Origin: GCA-016432345 sp964544105
GTDB taxonomy: Bacteria > Patescibacteriota > Microgenomatia > Levybacterales > UBA12049
Reading direction: 5' to 3'
Length of the DNA stretch: 54,685 nt
Assembly: GCA_964544105.1 (NCBI GenBank)
Contig: CAZIZQ010000002.1
Coordinates: 1-54,685 of the forward strand
A program made the translations under genes and the position numbers. Shown piece after piece: positions 1-8,185 of the stretch. Position 1 is the first letter of the stretch. Every line of letters begins with the position of its first letter. The notes below the pieces were generated by a model that made no database searches, was not told where the DNA came from, and saw only the letters and a program-made list of their open reading frames with translations.

Positions 1-685
1 GCTTAAACGATTTATCTGTTGTCTCTCCCCCAACGGTATCGTACACCGCATCGTAGTCTTTTAATCCGCCAGCTGGCGGATTTGAAAAATCTTGGGATTT
101 GTAATCAATCACTTCGTCCGCGCCTAAACTTTTGACAAATTCTATGTCATCGCTACCAACTGTTGTTGCCACATATGCTCCCAAATATTTGGCAAGTTGG
201 ATTGCAATACTCCCAATCCCCCCTGCCCCTCCGTGAATAAGAATCTTCTGCTTGTCCGCCGAAGCTTTAGCGAAGGAGGATAATCCAATATGCTCCTCTA
301 AAGCCTGAATGGCACTTGACCCAACTAATGGCAACGACCCTGCCTCAATATGATTTAATTTTTTGGGTTTTGAGACAATTTTATCTATACTTGCAATTAA
401 AATTTGGGCAATTGATCCAGACCTCCCTGCAAATGCATACGCTTGGCCGAATACTTCCCGATCTTTACCCACCACCACACCTGAAAAATCACCGCCAATA
501 GTCAATGGAAGTTTTAATGGCATCATATCCTTCATGTAGCCTAGTCGCACTTTATAATCAAAGGGGTTAATTGCTGCAGCATAAACTTCAATTAAAACCT
601 GGTTTTTAGTAGGAGTAGGAGTTGGAATATCCTGTATTTCAATTACCTCTGGCCCACCATATTGTGCAAACCGTGCAGCTTTCAT
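1..685 (-). CDS. NAD(P)H:quinone oxidoreductase / zinc-independent MDR family (partial, 3' end outside window)
   Basis: The minus frame opens with ATG at 685 and stays open for 228 codons to the window edge, so the C-terminus is missing. Residues 1-120 read as the GroES-like domain of medium-chain dehydrogenases/reductases (INPFDYKVR, GGDFSGVV). Residues 148-172 carry the Rossmann glycine motif HGGAGGIGSIAIQLA. Cysteine/histidine zinc ligands are absent, which fits the quinone oxidoreductase branch (NADPH-dependent reduction of quinones or enones). Two short segments look inserted relative to the family: SSFAKASADK (about 136-145) and NPPAGG (202-207); the second is encoded by a perfect palindrome. 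It is the last visible gene of a run beginning with the TrpR-like regulator. Family call is firm; the substrate is unknown. Confidence 0.88.
   Translation of the reverse strand, partial: MKAARFAQYGGPEVIEIQDIPTPTPTKNQVLIEVYAAAINPFDYKVRLGYMKDMMPLKLPLTIGGDFSGVVVGKDREVFGQAYAFAGRSGSIAQILIASIDKIVSKPKKLNHIEAGSLPLVGSSAIQALEEHIGLSSFAKASADKQKILIHGGAGGIGSIAIQLAKYLGAYVATTVGSDDIEFVKSLGADEVIDYKSQDFSNPPAGGLKDYDAVYDTVGGETTDKSFK
65..80. repeat. 16-bp perfect palindrome inserted in frame in the oxidoreductase gene
   Basis: TCCGCCAGCTGGCGGA is self-complementary and encodes Pro-Pro-Ala-Gly-Gly inside the Rossmann domain. A related hairpin with a CGCCA/TGGCG core occurs in the leader of the methionine operon (about 37711-37737). 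Confidence 0.6.
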
Positions 686-712
686 AGCTTTAATTATACA
701 CTTTTGTAAAAA

Positions 713-1102
713 TCACATTGCATCTACTTTTTCCAACACATCCCTGTGTTTTGTAATAAATGTTCTTGTCACTTCAGACAACATCGATGTCTCAAGCTCT
801 TTTAGAGAAAAAAATTCAATAATTTCGCCTTCTCCACGGACAATATGATTGACATCGGCATCTGTTAACGATGCATGGAAAAAATATTCCCCCTCATTAC
901 AAGAAAGTAGCTCTATGGTTTTAAGGAGAATGCCTGTTTCTCTTTCAACTGCTTTCAAGACGGTTTTCTCAAACGATTCTTTTTTCTCTTTTATCCCAAT
1001 AATAAAATGCATAGTATTTTGCTCGTGCCTATCACGAATAAAATCCTTGCGCATTACAAGCATTTTTCTTTTGTAGGTAAGGAGTATCATGCTTTGATCC
1101 AT
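713..1102 (-). CDS. Nudix-fold protein with degenerate Nudix box
   Basis: A 129-residue protein with the size and fold signature of a Nudix hydrolase. The Nudix box should read G-x5-E-x7-REUxEExGU. Here the segment from Gly37 is GIKEKKE followed by SFEKTVL and KAVERETGI: the G-x5-E part is intact, but the RE pair is KA and the EE pair is RE. Metal-binding glutamates are therefore partly lost and pyrophosphohydrolase activity is doubtful; it may bind a nucleotide without hydrolysing it. It lies 51 nt downstream of the MFS gene and 27 nt before the oxidoreductase, so it is probably cotranscribed with them. An in-frame second ATG four codons in is an alternative start. Confidence 0.6.
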   Translation of the reverse strand: MDQSMILLTYKRKMLVMRKDFIRDRHEQNTMHFIIGIKEKKESFEKTVLKAVERETGILLKTIELLSCNEGEYFFHASLTDADVNHIVRGEGEIIEFFSLKELETSMLSEVTRTFITKHRDVLEKVDAM

Positions 1103-1153
1103 AGATATTTAGGGGCCAACAGAGTATAACAGATGCTCAAATTGCCTGCTTAC

Positions 1154-2299
1154 TTATTTTTCTTTTACAAAAGTAAGGAGCACTCCCGAACATATTGTTA
1201 ATGCGAGAGAAAAATAAAATGGAGCCAAGGGTAAAATAACATCCCACAAAAACCCTGCCAGTAATGATGCTGGTAAAGATACCAATCCCAAAACCATCTG
1301 AAATCCACCAATAACGGAAGCTACATACTCACGTGGCGCAAGCTCGGCCACAAGCGTTTTTTGTGCTGTTTCTAATGCCCCTTTATGTAACCCATAAAAA
1401 ATAAACGCAACAATAATACCAATAAAACTGGAAAAGAAAATAATTGATACCAATACGACTGCCCAAAAGAAATACGAGAGATACAAAACGTTTTTTCTGC
1501 CAATTTTATCTGCCATTCTTCCAAACGGAATAGAAACAAGTGCTGCAACAAGGGTAAACACTAAATATAGAATGGGAATTTGATAATTTGAAAAGCCAAA
1601 CTTATTAGCAAAAATAAGCAAGAAAGAATAACTAAACGATCCCAATGCAAAAATAGTACTAGCTAAAGTAAGCAGCCGTAGATTGCTGTTAAAATCAGAA
1701 AAACGAACACCTCGAAAAAGTTTTGATCCAATAGTTTTTGGCTCCGCAATAAAAAGCATCAATAAAAAAACTGCCAAAACGGACGGTATTGCGGCAAGCA
1801 AAAATAAATTCTTAAAACCTAATGCTTCTAAAAAAATGATAGAAATAATTATGCCAACAACTGCGCCCAAATTATCCATTGCCCGCAGAATCCCAAACCG
1901 TTCTCCCCGATTCTCCTTTGTTGAGATGTCGGATAGTATTGCATCCCTTGGCGCGCTTCTTATTTTTCCCGAACGGTCAAGCAAACGAAACGGAATTAGC
2001 CATTGCCAACTTGGTGCAAAAGCATAACCAATACGAGATAATCCGCCAAATAAATACCCAAGGACAACAAAAACTTTTCTTTTTCTAAACCTGTCCGAAA
2101 TGTACCCACCAATTGCCCCAGATACAGAAACCACTGCATCACCTATACCATCAATTAACCCCAAAACTGCCATATTTGCCCCAAGTACTTGTGTTACAAA
2201 TAATGGCCATACAGAAAATACCATGTCCGACCCAACATCGTGCAAAAAAGAGGCAAGAGATAAAACGGTGATTGTTTTTTTATCGCTTCTGGTATTCAT
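1154..2299 (-). CDS. Major facilitator superfamily (MFS) transporter
   Basis: A 381-residue polytopic membrane protein with about 11-12 hydrophobic segments. The first cytoplasmic loop has an MFS motif-A-like pattern (GGYISDRFRKRKVF), and a second copy in the C-terminal half reads GRMADKIGRKNV, the usual two-fold MFS repeat. It is expected to be a proton-coupled exporter in the cytoplasmic membrane; the substrate cannot be inferred. It begins 19 nt after the TrpR-like regulator stop codon on the same strand, so the regulator and its promoter probably control it. A regulator-exporter pair suggests a drug or metabolite efflux unit. Confidence 0.85.
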   Translation of the reverse strand: MNTRSDKKTITVLSLASFLHDVGSDMVFSVWPLFVTQVLGANMAVLGLIDGIGDAVVSVSGAIGGYISDRFRKRKVFVVLGYLFGGLSRIGYAFAPSWQWLIPFRLLDRSGKIRSAPRDAILSDISTKENRGERFGILRAMDNLGAVVGIIISIIFLEALGFKNLFLLAAIPSVLAVFLLMLFIAEPKTIGSKLFRGVRFSDFNSNLRLLTLASTIFALGSFSYSFLLIFANKFGFSNYQIPILYLVFTLVAALVSIPFGRMADKIGRKNVLYLSYFFWAVVLVSIIFFSSFIGIIVAFIFYGLHKGALETAQKTLVAELAPREYVASVIGGFQMVLGLVSLPASLLAGFLWDVILPLAPFYFSLALTICSGVLLTFVKEK

Positions 2300-2318
2300 A
2301 AAGAAAAAACACTAATAA

Positions 2319-2729
2319 TTATCTCTTAACATCCTTTCTTGTAAAACCTGTATACTCTTTTTTCTTAAATACCAACGTCGATCCTCCTACTTCCCGATAT
2401 TTGTTTGCATTATATTCTTCTCTAACTTTCTTTCTTCTTTTTTTTATTAACTTTAGATAGTTTGGATTTTTTTCAAGATTACGTAATACTGATAATACTG
2501 TATTCTTCCCAACTTTTAATTCTCTTGCAATATCATGAATACTCATCTCCAATTCCACACACTCCGCAACAATAATTCGCCTGCCAATCTTTAGTTTTTC
2601 ATCGTGTGTCAAAATACCATCTATAATTTGATTTACTTCTTCTCCGTCTTTCGCAGCCAGAAAAGCATCCCGTAATCTATTGAGCGCATCATACACATTT
2701 TCTTTATTAAGAAATTTATACCGTCTCAT
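2319..2729 (-). CDS. TrpR-like (YerC/YecD-family) transcriptional regulator
   Basis: A 136-residue protein of the Trp-repressor superfamily. The core (about 36-100) contains GILTHDEKLKIGRRIIVAEC followed by the helix-turn-helix IHDIARELKVGKNTVLSVL. A basic tail of about 40 residues (KKRRKKVREEYNANKYRE) extends beyond E. coli TrpR. The start codon lies 6 nt from a 26-bp perfect palindrome whose centre is ACTAGT, the same core as the E. coli trp operator half-site, placed directly over the predicted transcription start. Autorepression is therefore a strong inference. YerC proteins are common in CPR genomes; their ligand is not established, and tryptophan should not be assumed. Confidence 0.85.
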   Translation of the reverse strand: MRRYKFLNKENVYDALNRLRDAFLAAKDGEEVNQIIDGILTHDEKLKIGRRIIVAECVELEMSIHDIARELKVGKNTVLSVLRNLEKNPNYLKLIKKRRKKVREEYNANKYREVGGSTLVFKKKEYTGFTRKDVKR

Positions 2730-2735
2730 ACATTT

Positions 2736-2761
2736 GTATCCGTAGACTAGTCTACGGATAC
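2736..2761. promoter_or_regulatory. 26-bp perfect palindromic operator with ACTAGT centre
   Basis: Each arm is GTATCCGTAGACT and the two arms meet with no spacer. The palindrome begins directly after the -10 box of the TrpR-like gene and covers the predicted +1. The DUF167 gene lies on the other side, so one site could serve both divergent genes. Confidence 0.75.
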
Positions 2762-2790
2762 AGTATAAATAATAATGTTAAACAGCACAA
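2762..2790 (-). promoter_or_regulatory. Sigma70-type promoter of the TrpR-like/MFS operon
   Basis: On the minus strand TTGTGC (2785-2790) is separated by 17 bp from TATACT (2762-2767). The palindromic operator follows the -10 box with no gap. Confidence 0.7.
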
Positions 2791-2816
2791 GATATAAAAT
2801 CACAACTGAAATCAGC

Positions 2817-2822
2817 TATAAT
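2817..2822 (+). promoter_or_regulatory. -10 box of the DUF167 gene
   Basis: TATAAT lies nine bases before the ATG, giving a predicted leader of about two nucleotides. No good -35 box is visible. Confidence 0.5.
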
Positions 2823-2830
2823 AAACAGCA

Positions 2831-3055
2831 ATGAGGATCTCTGTTATTGCTCATCCAAATGCAAAAAGGCCAAGAATTGAAAAAGACCTTTTGGATACTT
2901 TACATGTGTATGTTAATCAACCTCCGCTTGAAGGAAAAGCCAATAGCGCCGTTATCGAATCGTTGGCTGATTATTTTAAGGTAAAAAGAAACAAAGTACT
3001 GCTTGTATCCGGACACAAATCAAAAGCAAAGGTTTTTGAAATTATGATCGCTTAA
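2831..3055 (+). CDS. DUF167 (YggU/UPF0235) family protein
   Basis: A 74-residue protein matching the whole DUF167 domain: MRISVIAHPNAKRPRIE at the start, then the family motif VNQPPLEGKANSAVIESLADYF, and KVLLVSGHKSKAKVFEI. The family is widespread and small, of unknown biochemical role. The gene is divergent from the TrpR-like regulator and shares its operator region. Its 3' end overlaps the DUF475 gene on the other strand by 14 nt (3042-3055). The start is supported by a TATAAT placed for a near-leaderless transcript. Confidence 0.85.
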   Translation: MRISVIAHPNAKRPRIEKDLLDTLHVYVNQPPLEGKANSAVIESLADYFKVKRNKVLLVSGHKSKAKVFEIMIA

Positions 3056-3956
3056 TCTCGGATCTTGATTTAAGGAAGAAATACCCTACCACAACTGCTG
3101 TGGCCACCGGAGAAAGCCACTGGGGAATATGAAACCCAAAACTATCAAAAAGCATAATAGTCCCCAAAAAGAATATCGAATACATCGCGCCATTTTTTAG
3201 ATATACATATTTTTGTATCCGCTCGATATTATGCATGGTTACTTCCCGCACCACAAACGCGCCAATGCCGTTTCCCAGCAAAATTAACGGCACAGACAAT
3301 GTAAACGCAAAAGCCCCAACAACCCCGTCTATGGAAAAAGTTGCATCAATAACTTCCAAATACAATATCTTGCTTAAGTCTGACCGGGTATTGGTAAGAA
3401 GCTTTTTTTCTTCTTCTTCGGCGTTTTGTTTAAACCCGTGGGTTATAAAAAAAGCAGTAGACCCAACCACCGCCCCAAACGCCATAAAAGGATTTATTCG
3501 AAGCGCATGCCAGACAATTATCGAAAGAAGGATGGAAACAACCGCGTAAAACCAGACGCCCTGGGATAAAATAAACTGCTCGCCCTTTAGCCCAAAATGC
3601 TTTGGCTCTAAAAAGAGCCAGTGAAAAAAAAGAAACAATAAAAATGTTCCCCCGCCAATTAACAAAATGGGAGCTGACTGTTCGATTGCCGAAATAACTT
3701 TTGGATCGCTGCTAAATGTGGCTGTAATGGTGCCTACTATTCCTAAACCCGGATTTATTACCAACACAATAAGAAACGGAAGAATTCCTCTGACAACAAA
3801 TACTGCAATAAACATTCCCCAAATCAGAAACCATCTCCGTGCCTTCTGACCCATAGTTGACAACACTTGAGCATTAATAATAGCGTTATCTATACTGCTG
3901 ACAGTCTCAAACAGCACTAAGCCAAAAACGACCAAAAGAATAGTAATTAAATCCAT
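3042..3956 (-). CDS. DUF475 / TerC-superfamily integral membrane protein
   Basis: A 304-residue membrane protein with about eight hydrophobic segments. It has the two acidic signatures of the TerC/Alx/DUF475 superfamily: FETVSSIDNAIINAQVL near the N-terminus and EVIDATFSIDGVVGAFA in the middle. These paired Asp-containing helices are thought to form a divalent-metal (Mn2+ or Ca2+) translocation site in related proteins; exporter function here is inferred from family. The gene has its own extended -10 promoter in the end of the sugar dehydrogenase gene, giving a leader of about three bases. Confidence 0.82.
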   Translation of the reverse strand: MDLITILLVVFGLVLFETVSSIDNAIINAQVLSTMGQKARRWFLIWGMFIAVFVVRGILPFLIVLVINPGLGIVGTITATFSSDPKVISAIEQSAPILLIGGGTFLLFLFFHWLFLEPKHFGLKGEQFILSQGVWFYAVVSILLSIIVWHALRINPFMAFGAVVGSTAFFITHGFKQNAEEEEKKLLTNTRSDLSKILYLEVIDATFSIDGVVGAFAFTLSVPLILLGNGIGAFVVREVTMHNIERIQKYVYLKNGAMYSIFFLGTIMLFDSFGFHIPQWLSPVATAVVVGYFFLKSRSEIKRS

Positions 3957-3965
3957 AAACTTTGT

Positions 3966-3971
3966 ATTATA
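3966..3971 (-). promoter_or_regulatory. Extended -10 promoter of the DUF475 gene
   Basis: TATAAT on the minus strand is preceded by TGA (TGn extended -10). The predicted +1 (about 3959) is three bases before the ATG at 3956. Confidence 0.5.
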
Positions 3972-5063
3972 TCAAAAAGAAAAACGAATAAGTTTATCGT
4001 CTCCGGCATTAACATTCCCCCTGCCATCTTTGTTGCTGGTTGTGATATACAAATCACCATTCTTTCCCAACACAACCGCCCGAAGCCTACCGTATTTTTT
4101 CTCCAGATGCTTGGTAAAACTGGTAACTTTCGCACCTTCTATTTTTGCTTCGTAAAGCGTTTGCCCGCGAAGACCAGCGAAAAAAAGGCTGCCGTTTATA
4201 GATGCCAGTCCCGAAGGCGCCCATGTTTCGGTTGCTCCCGAATGGATAATCGGCGACACCATTCCAACCTTAACTTCATCTCCCTGTATAATTGGCCAGC
4301 CGTAATTTTTGCCTTTTTCTATCCTGTTAAGCTCGTCTAAACCAGACAAAATACCACTTCTGCCATGCTCTGTTGCCCACAACTGTCCCGTATTATCCCA
4401 AGCCAAACCCTGGACATTTCTGTGACCATACGAATACACAACATTACCAAACGGATTATCTAAAGGAATAGTCCCATCGTCTGTAACCCGCAATATTTTT
4501 CCATTTAAAGACTTTGTATCTTGCGCGGAATTTTCATTCCCTGCGTCCCCAGTACCTATATATAAATTTCCATCCGGGCCGAATGCAATTCGCCCACCAT
4601 CGTGATTTGATGATCCACGGATACCTTCAAGTATTACCTTACGATCAGAAAGAACATCGTTTTGCAGTTGATACCTCTCTACCCTATTTACGTATTGTCC
4701 TTCTTCTTGTGAAGTAATATATAAATATAGAAAATGATTTTCTACAAATTTTGGGTGCAGAGCCATTCCCAAAAGTCCACCCTCGCCAACATGCACAACG
4801 CCTGACACTTTGATGCTTTTTTTGTCTTTTCCGATATGCAACAGGTTTCCCGGCCGCTCGGTTATATACATATCATCATTAAAACCAAAAGCAACTTCCC
4901 ATGGAATATCCAAATTTTCTGCAATAATTTCTTCTGATTTTATTTCTTGAATTTTATCACTTACGGGCAATGTTTTGGGGGTTACAACTGTCGTACTTTT
5001 CATAAAATACACAAGCGTTACAAGAAAAACAAATACAACAAAAAAGACCAAAAGTTTTTTCAT
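3972..5063 (-). CDS. PQQ-dependent sugar (aldose/sorbosone) dehydrogenase family protein, membrane anchored
   Basis: A 363-residue protein with an N-terminal hydrophobic anchor (about 4-20) followed by a six-bladed beta-propeller of the GSDH family. Recognisable blocks are IAENLDIPWEVAFG, GEGGLLGMALHPKF, SSNHDGGRIAFGPDGNLYIGTGDAG, YSYGHRNVQGLAWD, EHGRSG and LNRIEKGKNYGWP. The family oxidises sugars or aldehydes outside the membrane using PQQ. No PQQ biosynthesis gene is visible here and many members are functionally uncharacterised, so catalytic activity is uncertain. The protein would face the outside of the cytoplasmic membrane. Confidence 0.88.
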   Translation of the reverse strand: MKKLLVFFVVFVFLVTLVYFMKSTTVVTPKTLPVSDKIQEIKSEEIIAENLDIPWEVAFGFNDDMYITERPGNLLHIGKDKKSIKVSGVVHVGEGGLLGMALHPKFVENHFLYLYITSQEEGQYVNRVERYQLQNDVLSDRKVILEGIRGSSNHDGGRIAFGPDGNLYIGTGDAGNENSAQDTKSLNGKILRVTDDGTIPLDNPFGNVVYSYGHRNVQGLAWDNTGQLWATEHGRSGILSGLDELNRIEKGKNYGWPIIQGDEVKVGMVSPIIHSGATETWAPSGLASINGSLFFAGLRGQTLYEAKIEGAKVTSFTKHLEKKYGRLRAVVLGKNGDLYITTSNKDGRGNVNAGDDKLIRFSF

Positions 5064-5148
5064 ATATACCTACTGTAGCAAATATATTATAAAACACAAA
5101 GGCACCGAGGCACTGTTTTCCGGAGAATACGACACAATGCTCCCCTTT

Positions 5149-5964
5149 TTATCCCCGCTTCACCAACAACCGGTCGGTAAGACGCATAAGATAAATAACA
5201 AAACCAATATACGCAGCATATGAAACAATTTCCAGGATGGTTGGCTTACTTGTATAACCAAAAACCACCCGCAGCAAACTGCCAGCTGTACTTTTCTGGT
5301 CCAAGATTGCTGAAATGTTAACAATGGGGTCAAACGAGAAAATGGGGAGTAAATTTGCTTCCTGAAATTCATGCACACCGTGCCCGACAAGTCCGGCGGC
5401 AAAAAGCAGCAAAAATACGCTAGTGATGGTAAAAACCTTTGCCAGATGTACCTTTACTGCCCACCGAAACAGACCATAACCTAATCCCAAAGCAGCAACA
5501 ATTCCGAAAATCGCGCCAAGCAGTTGATTAGTGGCGCCAATAAGACTGCTGGCTTTTAAGTACAACACTGTCTCTATTCCTTCCCGAAAAACGGAAGAAG
5601 CAACAAGGATAAAAATACCAAGGCCATATCCTTTTTCTGTATGGATTGCGACTTTTTCTTTAATTTTTTTTACAACATCTTTTTGCCGGTGCACCCACAA
5701 AATCATCCATGTCAGAAATCCGGCTGTGACAAACATTAAAACACCTTCAAAGATCTCTTCTGTTTTCCCAGTTAATCCTCCAAAAAAGATGTCCAATAAA
5801 AACCCTATGGCAACCGCGGCAACAACACCAGCCCCAATTCCTCTCCATACAAACTTACTAAAAATATGATATTGGTTAGTTTTTGTTAAAAAGGTTAAAA
5901 CAACTCCCACCACTAAAGCTGCTTCAAGCGTTTCCCGAAATGTAATAAGACTGCTAGCAAACAT
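5149..5964 (-). CDS. FTR1-family high-affinity iron permease
   Basis: A 271-residue protein with seven predicted membrane segments and the two REXXE iron-binding motifs of the FTR1/EfeU family: RETLE near residue 11 and REGIE near residue 130. The family takes Fe3+ through the cytoplasmic membrane after ferroxidase action; partners EfeO and EfeB are not in the window, though a cupredoxin and haem membrane proteins occur several kilobases away. On the minus strand GATAAA lies eight bases before the ATG, so its leader is probably very short. Confidence 0.88.
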   Translation of the reverse strand: MFASSLITFRETLEAALVVGVVLTFLTKTNQYHIFSKFVWRGIGAGVVAAVAIGFLLDIFFGGLTGKTEEIFEGVLMFVTAGFLTWMILWVHRQKDVVKKIKEKVAIHTEKGYGLGIFILVASSVFREGIETVLYLKASSLIGATNQLLGAIFGIVAALGLGYGLFRWAVKVHLAKVFTITSVFLLLFAAGLVGHGVHEFQEANLLPIFSFDPIVNISAILDQKSTAGSLLRVVFGYTSKPTILEIVSYAAYIGFVIYLMRLTDRLLVKRG

Positions 5965-6003
5965 AAAAAAACTTTATCATCTACAACTCATACAATTCAA
6001 GTG

Positions 6004-6870
6004 TTAGTTAGATGTTGCATTAAAGTAATCAAATACTGCTTTTGAAAGCTCTGCCATTTTAGCTTGGGCCCCAATTGGCGAATTTGTTTCAGACAGAATC
6101 ACGACAATATAATCTCCTTTTGGGGTAAATGTTATACCCGCGTCGTGCTTAAACCAGCCAATATCACCGGTTTTGTGGGCAATAACAGTACCTTCTGGTA
6201 GAAATTTTGGTAACCCATCGTTGAGCTGCTGTTTTTTTAACAAATCCAGCATTTCTTTGGAGGATTCCCTATCAACAATCTCTCCGTTGTAAAGTCTTTT
6301 ATAAAACAATGCAACGTCTGCTGCTGTTGTTTTTGGCGGTCCTGAACTGCCACCAAGAGATGATTCCAAAAATCCCTGCTCTTTGACAAATTGCGCAATT
6401 TTGGAATTGGTAAGCTTTTCTAAAAGAAGTAAGGCTGCATAGTTATGGGAAATGGCAATCATTTGATTAAGGATTTGTGAAACAGTCATTTCTATACTAC
6501 CCTCTGTTAACTCTGCTTCATCTTCTGTAAGATCAAATTTTTTATTGAGCTCTGAAATATCGCTAAATAAAACATCGTCTTTTTGGAGTGTGCCTTTTTT
6601 TATTTGATCGAATGCTAATGCCATAACCCACAGTTTATATAAACTCCCAGAATCAAACATTTCATGCTCCTTTAGGGCAACCATCTCTCCTGTTTTAAAA
6701 TTTTCAATAACAATACCGTATCTACCTTCTGTACCTGCCATGACTTTTTGGACAACTTTTGCAAGGGTCGGTTTTTGTGCATCGTAATATGCATATACGG
6801 CAATTGCCGCCCCAAAAAGAAAAGAAAAAACAAACAGGTAGAAATACTTCTTCATTCCTCTTTTAAACAT
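6004..6870 (-). CDS. Class A beta-lactamase-fold serine hydrolase, membrane anchored
   Basis: A 288-residue protein with an N-terminal membrane anchor (about 9-27). It has all three active-site elements of the penicillin-binding/class A beta-lactamase fold: SLYK (SxxK) within FDSGSLYKLWVMA, SHN (the SDN-type element) in AISHNYAALLL, and KTG in IAHKTGDIGWF. It could be a D,D-peptidase-like cell-wall hydrolase or a beta-lactamase; the SHN variant and the anchor favour an envelope peptidase-like role (inference). The ATG overlaps the stop codon of the permease relic just upstream (TAATG), suggesting it was once coupled to a MacB-type gene. A second in-frame ATG at 6855 is possible. Confidence 0.82.
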   Translation of the reverse strand: MFKRGMKKYFYLFVFSFLFGAAIAVYAYYDAQKPTLAKVVQKVMAGTEGRYGIVIENFKTGEMVALKEHEMFDSGSLYKLWVMALAFDQIKKGTLQKDDVLFSDISELNKKFDLTEDEAELTEGSIEMTVSQILNQMIAISHNYAALLLLEKLTNSKIAQFVKEQGFLESSLGGSSGPPKTTAADVALFYKRLYNGEIVDRESSKEMLDLLKKQQLNDGLPKFLPEGTVIAHKTGDIGWFKHDAGITFTPKGDYIVVILSETNSPIGAQAKMAELSKAVFDYFNATSN

Positions 6871-6932
6871 TATTCGTAACGTAGCGCCTCAATTGGCGAG
6901 AGATTTGCGGCTTTGCGGGCTCGCTTCGCCGA
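6870..6932 (-). pseudogene. C-terminal relic of a second MacB/FtsX-type ABC permease
   Basis: About 20 codons in one minus frame read SAKRARKAANLSPIEALRYE and end in TAA at 6870-6872. The intact permease 90 nt upstream ends LAANLSPIEALRYE. Protein identity is 13 of 14 over the shared end, but the DNA is clearly diverged, so this is the leftover tail of an older paralogue rather than a recent duplication. Codons before it do not continue as a permease. Confidence 0.75.
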
Positions 6933-6961
6933 AAAACTCTCTCATTTTATCCATTCATGAT

Positions 6962-8185
6962 TTACTCATATCTCAACGCTTCTATAGGACTCAAATTAGC
7001 AGCGAGGCGAGCAGGATACCACCCAAATAATATCCCTATTCCTCCGGAAACACCCATTGCCAAAACAATAGAATAAAAAGAAAGCACAAATGGCAAACTG
7101 ATAATAAATGACACCAGATATGAAACAACAACCCCCAAAATCATCCCAAAAATACCCCCAACAACTGTCAGCATAACTGCCTCCATAAGAAACTGAAAAA
7201 TAATATCTTTTCTTTTTGCACCCAGGGCTTTACGTAAACCAATTTCGCGTGTGCGCTCGGTAACTGTTACTAGCATTATATTCATAATACCAATACCCCC
7301 AACCAAAAGCGATATGGCAGCAATCCCACCTAGGAGAGTTGTAAAAATACTAGTAACCTGGGCTGCTGCCCCCAACACATCACTTTGGGAAAAAATGGTA
7401 AAGTCTGCATTGGCAGGATCGGTAATCTTGTGCCGATTGATAAGAAAATACCCTACCTGATCACGTACCATATCCATGCTGTCTTGATTTTTTACCTGAA
7501 TGGCTATTGAACCAATAAAGCTAATGCCGAAAAGCTGCTTTTGGGCAGTTGTTATAGGAACAAATACAATGTCGTCCTGATTTTGAAATCCACTGCCACC
7601 TTTAGAGGTAGTTACTGCGATAACTCGAAAACTTATTTTGTTAATTCGTACTGTCTGCCCAACTGGATTAACACCTGTACCAAATAAATTTTCGGCCGCA
7701 GTCGGGCCAATTACTGCAACTTTAGCCTGACCAGTAACGTCTTTGTCGGCAATAAACGTACCGCTTTGAACAGTAATATTATGCACTTGCTGATAGGAAG
7801 GTGAAACGCCGACCACTTGGGTATTGGTATTATTTCTACCCGCAACCACTTGAGCTCTACGCAAAATTTCGGGCGAAACATTTTGGATGTCGGTAAACAA
7901 ACGGTTATTAGCTATTGCTTTGGCATCTTCTAAAGTCAAGGTTGTGGAAGTACCAGATGCGCTTTGGATATTTCCAGGCCTGACTGCTCCAGGAATAACG
8001 GTAAGAAGATTCGAACCAAGCGATTGGATTTGCGCCTCAACTGCTTTTTGCCCAGCCTGCCCAAGCGACACAAGGGCGATAACTGACCCAATACCAATAA
8101 TTATGCCAAGCGTTGCCAAGCCAGTACGCAGTTTATTCAATGTTAAGGCCTCAATAGCTGATGAGAAAAGTTCAAAAAAATCCAT
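6962..8185 (-). CDS. MacB-like ABC transporter permease
   Basis: A 407-residue permease with the MacB/FtsX layout: an N-terminal membrane helix (ALTLNKLRTGLATLGIIIGIG), a roughly 220-residue extracytoplasmic MacB_PCD domain, and three C-terminal helices. The last loop carries the family coupling signature GIGIMNIMLVTVTERTREIGLRKALGAKR, and the tail is NLSPIEALRYE. It overlaps the ATPase gene by 14 nt and forms a tripartite export cassette with it and the adaptor. In a presumed monoderm this would export peptides, lipids or small molecules without an outer-membrane channel. Confidence 0.92.
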   Translation of the reverse strand: MDFFELFSSAIEALTLNKLRTGLATLGIIIGIGSVIALVSLGQAGQKAVEAQIQSLGSNLLTVIPGAVRPGNIQSASGTSTTLTLEDAKAIANNRLFTDIQNVSPEILRRAQVVAGRNNTNTQVVGVSPSYQQVHNITVQSGTFIADKDVTGQAKVAVIGPTAAENLFGTGVNPVGQTVRINKISFRVIAVTTSKGGSGFQNQDDIVFVPITTAQKQLFGISFIGSIAIQVKNQDSMDMVRDQVGYFLINRHKITDPANADFTIFSQSDVLGAAAQVTSIFTTLLGGIAAISLLVGGIGIMNIMLVTVTERTREIGLRKALGAKRKDIIFQFLMEAVMLTVVGGIFGMILGVVVSYLVSFIISLPFVLSFYSIVLAMGVSGGIGILFGWYPARLAANLSPIEALRYE

